Source: Planctomycetota bacterium (GTDB lineage: Bacteria > Planctomycetota > UBA1135 > UBA2386). Taken from it: a DNA stretch of 6,687 bases. The stretch is taken from positions 1 to 6,687 of the forward strand of contig QJVU01000340.1 of the NCBI GenBank assembly GCA_003235605.1, read 5' to 3'. The notes under the pieces are model-generated. The model saw nothing but the letters and a program-made list of their open reading frames with translations, made no database searches and was not told where the DNA came from. The translations under genes were made by a program, and so were the position numbers. This document shows, piece by piece, positions 1 through 6,486 of the stretch. The stretch's first letter is position 1. Every line of letters starts with the position of its first letter.

Positions 1-1
1 T

Positions 2-229
2 CCTGATGGACCGGTCCCGGGTTGCTCGAGGCGGTCAACGGCGAGCCGCTGGCGCGGCGCCGCTATCGTAACCCGGACCTGGTGGCTGACGAGGCTCGCC
101 GAGGCGTTCCACAAGGTGCGCTGGTCCCACATGACGCCGGTCACCTATGTGGCCAACGCCAAGGGGGTTATCGTGAAGGCGCTGCGAGGTCACCGGGACC
201 TGGCCACGGTCCCGGCGGCAATCCGGTGA
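2..229 (+). CDS. C-terminal end of an unidentified protein, partial, with a possibly disturbed reading frame
   Basis: The gene enters from the left edge and ends at a TGA at 227-229. From about 86 to 229 this frame looks coding: nearly every codon ends in G or C and the peptide has ordinary composition, with segments such as RLAEAFHKVRW and TPVTYVANAKGVIVKAL. Upstream of about 85 the same frame gives an odd peptide rich in Arg, Ser and Trp. There the neighbouring frame (codons beginning at 22) gives a more natural peptide, LLEAVNGEPLARRRYRNPDLV, but it has a TGA at 4-6. This pattern would fit one lost base near 16-22 and one extra base near 82-86, by mutation or sequencing error. I do not recognise the family. 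The end lies 37 bases before the lipoprotein start on the same strand, so co-transcription is possible. No function is proposed. Confidence 0.45.
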   Translation, partial: PDGPVPGCSRRSTASRWRGAAIVTRTWWLTRLAEAFHKVRWSHMTPVTYVANAKGVIVKALRGHRDLATVPAAIR

Positions 230-266
230 CCGCGATTTGGTAGATTCCTATGGTCTTGGTGTTGCC

Positions 267-356
267 ATGATGCGCCCTCTCCCCCCTCCCTCTGCGCGGG
301 CCCGCCTGGTCCGTGTCCTGGTCGTCCTGTGCCTGGCCGGCTGGCTTGGCGGCTGT
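267..356 (+). other. Lipoprotein signal peptide and lipobox (signal peptidase II site)
   Basis: The first 30 codons encode an arginine-containing n-region, a hydrophobic stretch (LVRVLVVLCLAGW) and LGGC. The Cys codon is at 354-356. Cleavage before Cys30 and lipidation of that residue are expected from the lipobox rule. The glycine- and serine-rich stretch that follows, to about residue 50, looks like the flexible tether usual in anchored lipoproteins. Confidence 0.85.
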
Positions 357-3300
357 GGTGCGGGGATCGCGGGAGGGATCCTGGCGGGCAGTGACAGCAG
401 CAGCAGCAGGAGCCCCCCCACGCTGCAGGCGGATGCGCTTTCGGCGGTCGGGCCCTTGGTGCCGCCAACCGAGGGCATCCCGTTGGACCCGAGAGATCTC
501 ATCCTCCGGGACGTTGTGGTGGACAACTACGTGCTGCCGGGCAACGCCAAGGTCAGGGTGTTGCTCAAGGCCTTGGGAGTATCCGCGGAGCAGTTCTTCC
601 TTTCGGTGGTCCCCAGGGGGCAGAACTCGACCACCGTGAGGTTCGTCTACACCACGACAGAGATCCTCGAGGAGATGAGCGTGCGCGGACAGGACCCGAC
701 CTCCAGGGACGTCCCCGCAGAGCTGGTGGTCCTCGTCGATGGAGCCGAGGTCGCTGCACCGCTGCCTTTCCTGCTGCAACGGCAGCCAAAGGCATCGCTG
801 GTCCTCGGGCCGGGTCAGAGTCCACCGGCCCTGATATCCACGCTTGGGACCTCCAGGTTGAAGCTGAGAGTCGAGTCGCTCGGTTCCCTGCTGCCAAGCG
901 AGCTAGAGGAGATGCTGGAAATGCGGGTCGCGGTCTTCGATCGGCAGGGGCGCATCTTCGATGTCCGCGCGGCCACGGAGCTGAAGGTCGTAGACACCGG
1001 CGACAACACCGGGGACAGGTACGTGGAGGCGACTCCACCCGAGAGCTCCTTCCCTTCCCAGGCCTTCGTGTTCCTCTCCAGCCAGAGGACCGGGCGATCG
1101 CCGTTCGAGGGCAGGGTGTTCTACCGGCCGCACTTGGGTTTCGTCTCGCAACGGGTCGGATCCCTGGACGGAGGCACCGAGGTCACCCTCACCGGCAAGG
1201 GACTCGTTCCTCTGGACTTGACCAACCCCGAGGACCCGAAGCTGGACTTCTCACGGGTCGAGTTGCGCGTGGAGAAAGGCGGACGGCTCAGACCGGTTCC
1301 GGATACGCTCCTGCACCGTCACCTCTCATCCGGAGACAGTCTGGCGTTCACGATGCCTCCCTCCCCGGACGGCAGGTCTGGACCGGCGTTCATAGAGCTC
1401 GAGGTTGCCCTGCCCAGTGGGCTGAGGGTGAAGGCCCAGCCTTCCGCCGTTTTCAGTTATGGGGATGGGGCCGTGAGCTTCGGAGGGCGAGGAGCCGTAC
1501 TGCGTGGCAGGCCGCTGGCAGTGGATTCTGGCCCGTTGTTGGCCTCGGGAGCGGGCCCCGAGGACCTGGTTACGCTCTACTCCGATGCCGGCCGACCACA
1601 GCTTCAGCTGTACGCGGCCCTGGACAACGGCCTGTTTGCTCGCCTGGGCGCGCCGTTCCCGGGCGGCGATCCGCAGAACCCGAGGCACCGCGGGCCGGTG
1701 GACGCGTGCGTCGGCGATTTTGACGGGGACGGTCGCGCCGATGTGTTCATCGCCAATGAGGGCGCTGGTTCTGCGGCAGAGCACACTCTCTTGCTCGGTC
1801 ACCCTGCGCCGGAGTTCTATCTACTGCCTTCGCCCATCCAGCTTCCTGGCACGGTAGGGCCACAGCAGTGCCTCGCGGGCAAGCTCGGCGGCGGTGCGAT
1901 GGATGTGCTCGTGCTCTCCAATGGCAGCACCGAGGCGACGATAATGGAGTCTCAACTCCAGCAACCCTCGTTTACGCCGAGAACCCTGGCCAGCGGGCTC
2001 GCGAGGTTCGACGCGGCCCTGATCGAGGACCTGAACGGCGATGGCTATGAAGACATCGTGATGGCGGAGCGCTTCGGCAGCAGCGGCTCGCCACCCACGA
2101 CCTACGTGCGGATCCTCTACTTCGAGGGGCGGTCGGAAGCAACGCCCGGCCCGAATCCCGACCAGGTGCTGCTGGCGACTGTACCCGGCTACGAGGCCAG
2201 CAGCAGCTCCAGGGTCGTGGGCCTGCACGCTGTTGGAGACCAACAGTACAAGCACGTTGCCATGGTGCTGGAAGGCATCCCCAACAACAGCTCCACCCCT
2301 CCCACGGTCGCCGTGGTCCGCAACAGCAAGAGCGGTCTCGAGCAGCCAGTCGCTGGGGACACCATTCACTTCGGGAACGGTCACCCCGGCTTCTCCTGTT
2401 CTGCCTCCGGCGATCTCAACGACGACCAGCTGAACGAGGTGGTGGTGGCCTCCAAGGATGGCGGCAGCAGGCCTCTGGAGATGCTCCGCTGGTCGACCGA
2501 TGCATTCGGCAACCTGGACAAGCTGGTTGTCCTGCCAGACAGCATCGACATCGGTATCGAGCCCATGACGGCGATCAGCCAGCTGTGGATTGGCACGGCC
2601 TCGGGCGCGACCTTGAACACGGCGCGGCGAACAGCGCTGTTCGTCGTTCACCAGGGTGAGGTTGACAGCTTGATCGAGCAGCGCATCACCACACTGATCG
2701 CAGCGGAGGGACCCAGGTTGATGGCGCCTACCGGTCACGTCGAGGTGAAGATGCCCATCAAGCATCTGACCCTGGGCGAGTTCAGGGTGCTGCGCCGGGT
2801 GGGCACCGGACAGTCCCTGGACGTCTTCGTCGCCGGTGTCGACACCCTGCAGCTGCTGGTAAACGACGACATCGGCACCCTCTCAGAGGACAAGAAGATC
2901 AGCGTGCCGGGCCTGATTCCGTCCACGGTAACCACGGTGAAGCACTACCGTGGAACCCGGGGCGTGGACAGCGTCGCCTTCCTGGCCTTTGACACCACCG
3001 CCGGCTGTCGTATCGGGTTCATAGAAGCGGATACGGGGAACCCTGTGTTCGGTGCGACCGACCTGCGTGTGTTCGCGCCAAAGGCCGTTCGTGGTCGCGC
3101 AGTCGATGCGGCGTCGCGGGTCCTCACCGGAGACTTCGACGGCGACACGATCGACGACATCGTGGTTCTCCTGAACCTCAAGGAAGCCAACAAGTCCGGA
3201 CGCGATGGGGACGCGGTGATCTTGTTTCTCAAAGGCACGGCGACGCCGACAAAGGGTACCGTTCCCGTCGCGATGCCGGATGTCCCTGTCGGTCAGGGCA

Positions 3301-4061
3301 GCCCTACCCACGGCAACGCGACATCGATCGTGGATGGTCACTTCAGCGCGACCACCGCGGGGGGCGGGCCGACACTGCGCCAGCTTGCTGTGGCGATCCC
3401 CCAGGGTGAGTCTGCGAGCTCGGCGGACGGCAACCACATCCGCTTCTACAACTTCACCAATGTGGATCAGCAAACCAAGGGAGCCCGGTTCGAGCGGTCC
3501 TACGTCTCGGACACTCGCCCGGTGCTGGTCGCCGGCAGTGAACCTCGAGTGATCACCACGGCGGACTTCGACGGTGACGGAACTACGGACATAGCTGTTG
3601 CGGGTGGCGACGAACTCAGTCCCAAGCTGCGGATCTTCTACAACACCACGCCGCCTATGGACACGATCACGCAGAAGGTCGACATCGCCCGGTTCGTGGA
3701 GAGAACGAGCAACCCGCTGCCGTTGGCACCAGGAATACCCCACAGCCTGACGGGCTTGGACATCAATGGCGACCAGCTTGCCGACGTCGTGGCATCGACC
3801 CGTGATTTCGGAACCGCGTTGCGGTACAGCATCGGGCACTATCTCAACCCGAGCATCGTGGACTCGATCCGAGGTCAGGCGCTGCCGCCGTCCCGCACCG
3901 GGACGCTCGTTCAGGAGGGCAGCAACAAGGTGCCGCGGAATGCAGCCCTGAGCATGGCGGTGGGGGACATGAACGGTGATGGCCGCCCGGACATCGTCTT
4001 GGGGTGGGACAGCGCCGGCGCGGGCGATCTCAACCTGCGTGTGTTGTTCGGCAACAACTGA
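267..4061 (+). CDS. Large secreted lipoprotein with an IPT/TIG domain and FG-GAP/VCBS-type beta-propeller repeats
   Basis: This predicted 1264-residue protein is exported and lipid-anchored. Residues 1-29 form a signal peptide: arginines at 3, 11, 13 and 16, a hydrophobic core, then the lipobox LGGC with Cys30. The residue after Cys is Gly, not Asp, so by the E. coli rule it would go to the outer membrane. A short Gly/Ser linker follows. Residues about 50-284 match no family I recognise. Residues 285-398 resemble an IPT/TIG fold, with the typical GGTEVTLTGKGL. From about 422 to 1250 there are FG-GAP/VCBS-like repeats, with calcium-loop motifs of the DxDGDxxxD type at 484, 588, 716, 956, 1100, 1165 and 1234. 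Such repeats usually build calcium-binding propellers for adhesion, ligand or polysaccharide binding; the ligand here is unknown. No catalytic motif or C-terminal sorting signal is seen. I chose ATG 267 because it puts charged residues just before the core. ATG 270 is equally possible, and TTG 237 would add ten residues. No Shine-Dalgarno sequence precedes any of them. Confidence 0.88.
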   Translation: MMRPLPPPSARARLVRVLVVLCLAGWLGGCGAGIAGGILAGSDSSSSRSPPTLQADALSAVGPLVPPTEGIPLDPRDLILRDVVVDNYVLPGNAKVRVLLKALGVSAEQFFLSVVPRGQNSTTVRFVYTTTEILEEMSVRGQDPTSRDVPAELVVLVDGAEVAAPLPFLLQRQPKASLVLGPGQSPPALISTLGTSRLKLRVESLGSLLPSELEEMLEMRVAVFDRQGRIFDVRAATELKVVDTGDNTGDRYVEATPPESSFPSQAFVFLSSQRTGRSPFEGRVFYRPHLGFVSQRVGSLDGGTEVTLTGKGLVPLDLTNPEDPKLDFSRVELRVEKGGRLRPVPDTLLHRHLSSGDSLAFTMPPSPDGRSGPAFIELEVALPSGLRVKAQPSAVFSYGDGAVSFGGRGAVLRGRPLAVDSGPLLASGAGPEDLVTLYSDAGRPQLQLYAALDNGLFARLGAPFPGGDPQNPRHRGPVDACVGDFDGDGRADVFIANEGAGSAAEHTLLLGHPAPEFYLLPSPIQLPGTVGPQQCLAGKLGGGAMDVLVLSNGSTEATIMESQLQQPSFTPRTLASGLARFDAALIEDLNGDGYEDIVMAERFGSSGSPPTTYVRILYFEGRSEATPGPNPDQVLLATVPGYEASSSSRVVGLHAVGDQQYKHVAMVLEGIPNNSSTPPTVAVVRNSKSGLEQPVAGDTIHFGNGHPGFSCSASGDLNDDQLNEVVVASKDGGSRPLEMLRWSTDAFGNLDKLVVLPDSIDIGIEPMTAISQLWIGTASGATLNTARRTALFVVHQGEVDSLIEQRITTLIAAEGPRLMAPTGHVEVKMPIKHLTLGEFRVLRRVGTGQSLDVFVAGVDTLQLLVNDDIGTLSEDKKISVPGLIPSTVTTVKHYRGTRGVDSVAFLAFDTTAGCRIGFIEADTGNPVFGATDLRVFAPKAVRGRAVDAASRVLTGDFDGDTIDDIVVLLNLKEANKSGRDGDAVILFLKGTATPTKGTVPVAMPDVPVGQGSPTHGNATSIVDGHFSATTAGGGPTLRQLAVAIPQGESASSADGNHIRFYNFTNVDQQTKGARFERSYVSDTRPVLVAGSEPRVITTADFDGDGTTDIAVAGGDELSPKLRIFYNTTPPMDTITQKVDIARFVERTSNPLPLAPGIPHSLTGLDINGDQLADVVASTRDFGTALRYSIGHYLNPSIVDSIRGQALPPSRTGTLVQEGSNKVPRNAALSMAVGDMNGDGRPDIVLGWDSAGAGDLNLRVLFGNN
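395..409 (+). repeat. (CAG)5 trinucleotide tract in the lipoprotein linker
   Basis: Five perfect CAG units are read in the AGC frame, giving a short serine run just after the lipid-anchor cysteine. Because the unit is three bases, gain or loss of units would only change the tether length and would not break the frame. Confidence 0.8.
1119..1460 (+). other. IPT/TIG-like immunoglobulin-fold domain of the lipoprotein
   Basis: Residues 285-398 begin with FYRPHLGFVSQRVGSLDGGTE. They carry the IPT/TIG hallmark of a small residue pair followed by GGTxVTLTGKGL, and end with a beta-rich stretch closing at FSYG. IPT/TIG domains are cell-surface or receptor modules of about 80-100 residues. This one is slightly long because of a charged insert around the segment LTNPEDPKLDFSRV. 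It sits between the unassigned N-terminal region and the propeller repeats. Confidence 0.7.
1530..4016 (+). repeat. FG-GAP/VCBS-type protein repeats (7 canonical plus about 7 degenerate units)
   Basis: Canonical calcium-loop motifs start at residues 484 (DFDGDGRAD), 588 (DLNGDGYED), 716 (DLNDDQLNE), 956 (DFDGDTIDD), 1100 (DFDGDGTTD), 1165 (DINGDQLAD) and 1234 (DMNGDGRPD). Each is followed by a short run of hydrophobic beta-strand residues. By eye, the gaps are filled by units that keep the strand but have lost most acidic residues, near 425, 538, 658, 785, 838, 900 and 1023. Spacing is then roughly 50-77 residues throughout and the total is about 14, as expected for two seven-bladed propellers. 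The canonical motifs are seen directly; the degenerate units and the propeller count are inference. Confidence 0.75.
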
Positions 4062-4073
4062 CGCGGCAGTCAG
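4058..4073. other. Short inverted repeat holding both convergent stop codons
   Basis: CTGAC at 4058-4062 and GTCAG at 4069-4073 form a perfect 5-bp stem with a 6-base loop (GCGGCA). The TGA of the lipoprotein gene lies in one arm and the TGA of mqnE in the other. It is the only hairpin-like structure at the convergence point. It is short and neither side has a T-run, so it does not qualify as a normal intrinsic terminator. Chance is a reasonable alternative. Confidence 0.35.
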
Positions 4074-5245
4074 ACGTGGACCATCGCCTCTTCGCCATCG
4101 TTCACGATCCTCTCCACTTCGTAGGTCGTGTTGCGCAAAACGGGCTGTAGCCCAGCTTCGCGAATCAGCAGGAGAAGCTCTTGCTCGCTCAGGACCTCGG
4201 GTGCGGTGGTTCCCGCGTCGTGCGTGATCTTCTCTTCGGTGACCGTGCCGTCGATGTCGTTGGCTCCGAACGCCAGAGCGGTCTGGGCGCTGTTCGGTGT
4301 AAGCATGATCCAGTACGCCTTCACGTGGGGAAAGTTGTCGAGCATCAACCGTCCTACCGCGATGTTGCGCAAGTCCATGTGGCCGGTCGTCACGTGGCCG
4401 TAGTTCGCGAGATCCGTGTGGTAGGGCCAGAACGCCAAGGGAATGTACGCCATGAAGTTCCCGCACTCATCCTGGAGCTCGCGCAGCTTCAGCAAGTGCT
4501 CCACCCGTTCCGCGGTGCGCTCGATGTGGCCGTAGAGCATCGTGGCGTTCATCTTGAAGCCGTGCTTCTGCACCTTGCGTGCGGTTGCCAACCAGCGGTC
4601 CGGCCCCATCTTTTCCCGGAACACTGCCCGATGGACGCGGTCGGTGAGCACCTCGGCGCCGCCGCCGGGACAGGAGCCGAGTCCAGCCTCCCGGAGGTCC
4701 TCGAACACCTCGTCTTCGCTCTTGCCGTGCTCGGCGCGTCCCAGGTTCAGGATGTGCTCGATCTCGACCATCGTGAACGCCTTGACGTGGATGTCCGGGC
4801 GTCCACGCTTGGCGGCGCGGACGACATCGAGGTAGTAGTCGTACCCCATTTGCGGGTGGATCCCCGCCACCATGTGCACCTCCGAGACCGGCCGGTGCAG
4901 CTGCTCACGCACCTTCTGTTCTACGATCTCCGGAGTCATCAGGTAGGCTCTTGCGTCACCGACCTTGGCAGCAAACGCACAGAACTTGCACGAGTAGATG
5001 CAGATATTCGTGTAGTTGACGTGCTGGTTGACGTTGAAGTAGGTCTTCCTTCCGTGCATCCGGGTCCGCATCCTGTGCGCCAGCAGGCCCACTGCTGCGA
5101 GGGAACGGGTCTCGTAGAGATGCACCCCGTCCTCGAAAGACAGCCTCTCGCCCGCCGCCAGCTTGTCGTTGATCTCACCCAGGCCGGCCTTCTCGATCAG
5201 CCGGTCGGCAAGGGAGAGGTCCAGGTGCTCATACGTGAAGTTCAT
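4070..5245 (-). CDS. mqnE: Aminofutalosine synthase MqnE (radical SAM, menaquinone biosynthesis)
   Basis: MqnE joins the 5'-deoxyadenosyl group of S-adenosylmethionine to 3-[(1-carboxyvinyl)oxy]benzoate, with loss of CO2, giving 6-amino-6-deoxyfutalosine in the cytoplasmic futalosine route to menaquinone. The 391-residue protein is full length for the family. The radical SAM cluster motif CxxxCxxC is at Cys82, Cys86 and Cys89, directly after FNVNQHVNYTN. Other family signatures are VAGIHPQ (126-132), AFTMVEIEH (156-164), PGGGAE (193-198), NATMLYGHIE (233-242), LDNFPHVKAYWIML (302-315) and FGANDIDGTVTEEKI (326-340). The KAYW and DGTVTEEKI segments separate it from its paralogue MqnC. The start is an ATG three bases after the mqnC stop, preceded by a weak GGA, so translation is probably coupled to mqnC. 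One oddity is AFWPYHT near 271-277, where I recall AFHP as usual. The gene ends 8 bases from the convergent lipoprotein gene. Confidence 0.95.
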   Translation of the reverse strand: MNFTYEHLDLSLADRLIEKAGLGEINDKLAAGERLSFEDGVHLYETRSLAAVGLLAHRMRTRMHGRKTYFNVNQHVNYTNICIYSCKFCAFAAKVGDARAYLMTPEIVEQKVREQLHRPVSEVHMVAGIHPQMGYDYYLDVVRAAKRGRPDIHVKAFTMVEIEHILNLGRAEHGKSEDEVFEDLREAGLGSCPGGGAEVLTDRVHRAVFREKMGPDRWLATARKVQKHGFKMNATMLYGHIERTAERVEHLLKLRELQDECGNFMAYIPLAFWPYHTDLANYGHVTTGHMDLRNIAVGRLMLDNFPHVKAYWIMLTPNSAQTALAFGANDIDGTVTEEKITHDAGTTAPEVLSEQELLLLIREAGLQPVLRNTTYEVERIVNDGEEAMVHV

Positions 5246-5258
5246 GGCTCATCCGCGG
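5246..5258 (-). promoter_or_regulatory. mqnC-mqnE junction with weak ribosome binding site
   Basis: Read on the minus strand, the end of mqnC is CGC GGA TGA, followed by GCC and then the ATG of mqnE. The GGA six bases before the ATG is the only Shine-Dalgarno-like element and overlaps the last sense codon of mqnC. Stop and start are three bases apart, which favours reinitiation by ribosomes finishing mqnC. Confidence 0.5.
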
Positions 5259-6397
5259 TTGGCGCTCTCCGAAACCACTGCCTTCCGTCGTGGAGGTGCG
5301 CCGAACCGATCGGTCTCGGGGGTGGGCAGGTGCTCGTAGAGCATGCTGCGGCGCCGGGGTACGTAGCCTGCATCCTTGATGTGTCGCTCGATCTCTGCCA
5401 CCGTCGTTGGATGGCTGCACCCGGCGCTGCTGACGACGTTCTCTTCGAGCATGACGGAGCCGAAGTCATCGGCACCCATGGCAAGCCCCACCTGACAGGT
5501 CTTCATGCCCTGGGTCACGAAGCTGGACTGCAGGTGCTGGACGTTCTGCAGGTAGATGCGTGAGAACGCCAGCATCCGCAGATACTCGGCGACGGTGGCG
5601 CTGTTGGGGACACGCCTCCGGAGCTCCGTGTTGTCTGGCTGGAATGTCCAGGGGATGAATGCCGTAAAGACTCCGCACTCACTCTGGAGGTCGCGAACCC
5701 GCGTCAGATGTTCGATCCGCTCTGCGTCGGTCTCGACGTGTCCGAACATCATGGTGGCCGTGCCACGCATGCCCAGGGCGGCCGCCTGCCGCATGACTTC
5801 CAGCCACTCCTCGGTGGTGGCCTTCCTGGGTGCGATGACCCTGCGTACCCGGTCGACGAGGATCTCGGCCCCACCTCCGGGAACCGAGTCGAGGCCGGCC
5901 GCCTTGAGCTCCTGGAGGACATCGCGAACCGGACGCTTGTCCATCTTGCTGAGATGCGTGATCTCGGGCGGGCTCATGCCATGGATCCAGATCTGCGGAA
6001 AGCGCTCCTTGATGTCTCGGAACAACCTCGCGAAGTCGCGGGTGCGCAGCTCGTGGTGATGCCCGCCCTGCAGGAGCAGTTGCACCCCCCCAGCGTCGAT
6101 GGTCTCCTGGACCTTCCGGTAGATCACCTCGCGGGGCAGGACGTAGGCCTCGGCATGTCCAGGGGGCCGGTAGAACGCGCAGAACGTGCAATCCGTGACG
6201 CAGACGTTGGTCGGGTTGAGGTTGCGGTCGATGATGTAGGTGACGTCAGTGCCGGGGTTGAGGCGCTGGCGAATCGTGTCCGCCAGGAGTCCCAGCGACG
6301 TCAGATCGAGGCCACGGTAGAGCGCCAGCCCTTCTTTCGGGGTGAGGGCGTCGCCCTGCAGTGCCCTGTCGGCGATCCTGGTCGTGCTCGCGGTCAT
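5249..6397 (-). CDS. mqnC: Cyclic dehypoxanthinyl futalosine synthase MqnC (radical SAM)
   Basis: MqnC uses a 5'-deoxyadenosyl radical to cyclise dehypoxanthine futalosine, a later step than MqnE in the futalosine route to menaquinone. The 382-residue protein has CxxxCxxC at Cys66, Cys70 and Cys73 within NPTNVCVTDCTFCAFYRPPG. It also shows LLLQGGHH (107-114), IHGMSPPEI (138-146), PGGGAEIL (173-180), ATMMFGHVET (214-223), FTAFIPWTFQPDNT (244-257), SSFVTQGMK (291-299) and GSVMLEENVVSSAG (313-326). FIPWTFQP and EENVVS are typical of MqnC rather than MqnE. The tail from about 356 is hydrophilic and not conserved as far as I can tell. The GGHH motif is followed by His115, where Pro is usual from memory. 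The ATG at 6397 has no clear Shine-Dalgarno sequence upstream, but it places the conserved core at normal distances. It is the first gene of the two-gene minus-strand operon and is divergent from glyQS. Confidence 0.95.
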   Translation of the reverse strand: MTASTTRIADRALQGDALTPKEGLALYRGLDLTSLGLLADTIRQRLNPGTDVTYIIDRNLNPTNVCVTDCTFCAFYRPPGHAEAYVLPREVIYRKVQETIDAGGVQLLLQGGHHHELRTRDFARLFRDIKERFPQIWIHGMSPPEITHLSKMDKRPVRDVLQELKAAGLDSVPGGGAEILVDRVRRVIAPRKATTEEWLEVMRQAAALGMRGTATMMFGHVETDAERIEHLTRVRDLQSECGVFTAFIPWTFQPDNTELRRRVPNSATVAEYLRMLAFSRIYLQNVQHLQSSFVTQGMKTCQVGLAMGADDFGSVMLEENVVSSAGCSHPTTVAEIERHIKDAGYVPRRRSMLYEHLPTPETDRFGAPPRRKAVVSESANRG

Positions 6398-6486
6398 GTT
6401 GCCGGTAGGAAGCTTAGGCGGTGGCCGGTCCTGCTCAACCCAATACCGTTGCTGTCAGCCGGCAAAGGCCTTAGAAACCCCCGACC
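6398..6486. promoter_or_regulatory. Divergent intergenic region between mqnC and glyQS
   Basis: These 89 bases must carry the start signals for glyQS and probably for the mqnC-mqnE operon. I see no convincing -10/-35 pair on either strand. The best plus-strand guess is TTGCTG at 6449 with TTAGAA at 6471, 16 bases apart, which is a poor match to the sigma-70 consensus. Neither gene has a Shine-Dalgarno sequence close to its ATG. No T-box or riboswitch-like fold was recognised, and the region is too short for a typical T-box leader. Confidence 0.4.

Noticed and set aside
241..246. TAGATT as a -10 promoter box for the lipoprotein gene
   Set aside because: It matches four of six consensus bases, but there is no -35 element at the right distance, and a single hexamer is easily found by chance.
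1821..2765. 314-codon minus-strand open frame within the lipoprotein gene
   Set aside because: It is antisense to the repeat region, whose protein pattern is clear. It has no domain, and high GC explains its length.
2883..4466. 527-codon minus-strand open frame across the lipoprotein end and into mqnE
   Set aside because: The peptide is Arg/His-rich with no recognisable motif. It overlaps well-supported repeats on the other strand and part of mqnE in another frame.
4181..5563. 460-codon plus-strand open frame opposite mqnE and mqnC
   Set aside because: It lies antisense to two clearly identified enzymes and encodes a His/Val/Leu-rich peptide with no domain. Long antisense open frames are expected in high-GC DNA.
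6401..6463. GCCGGT, GCCGGT and GCCGGC as possible operator repeats between mqnC and glyQS
   Set aside because: They are six-base GC-rich words with irregular spacing, and such words are frequent throughout this window.
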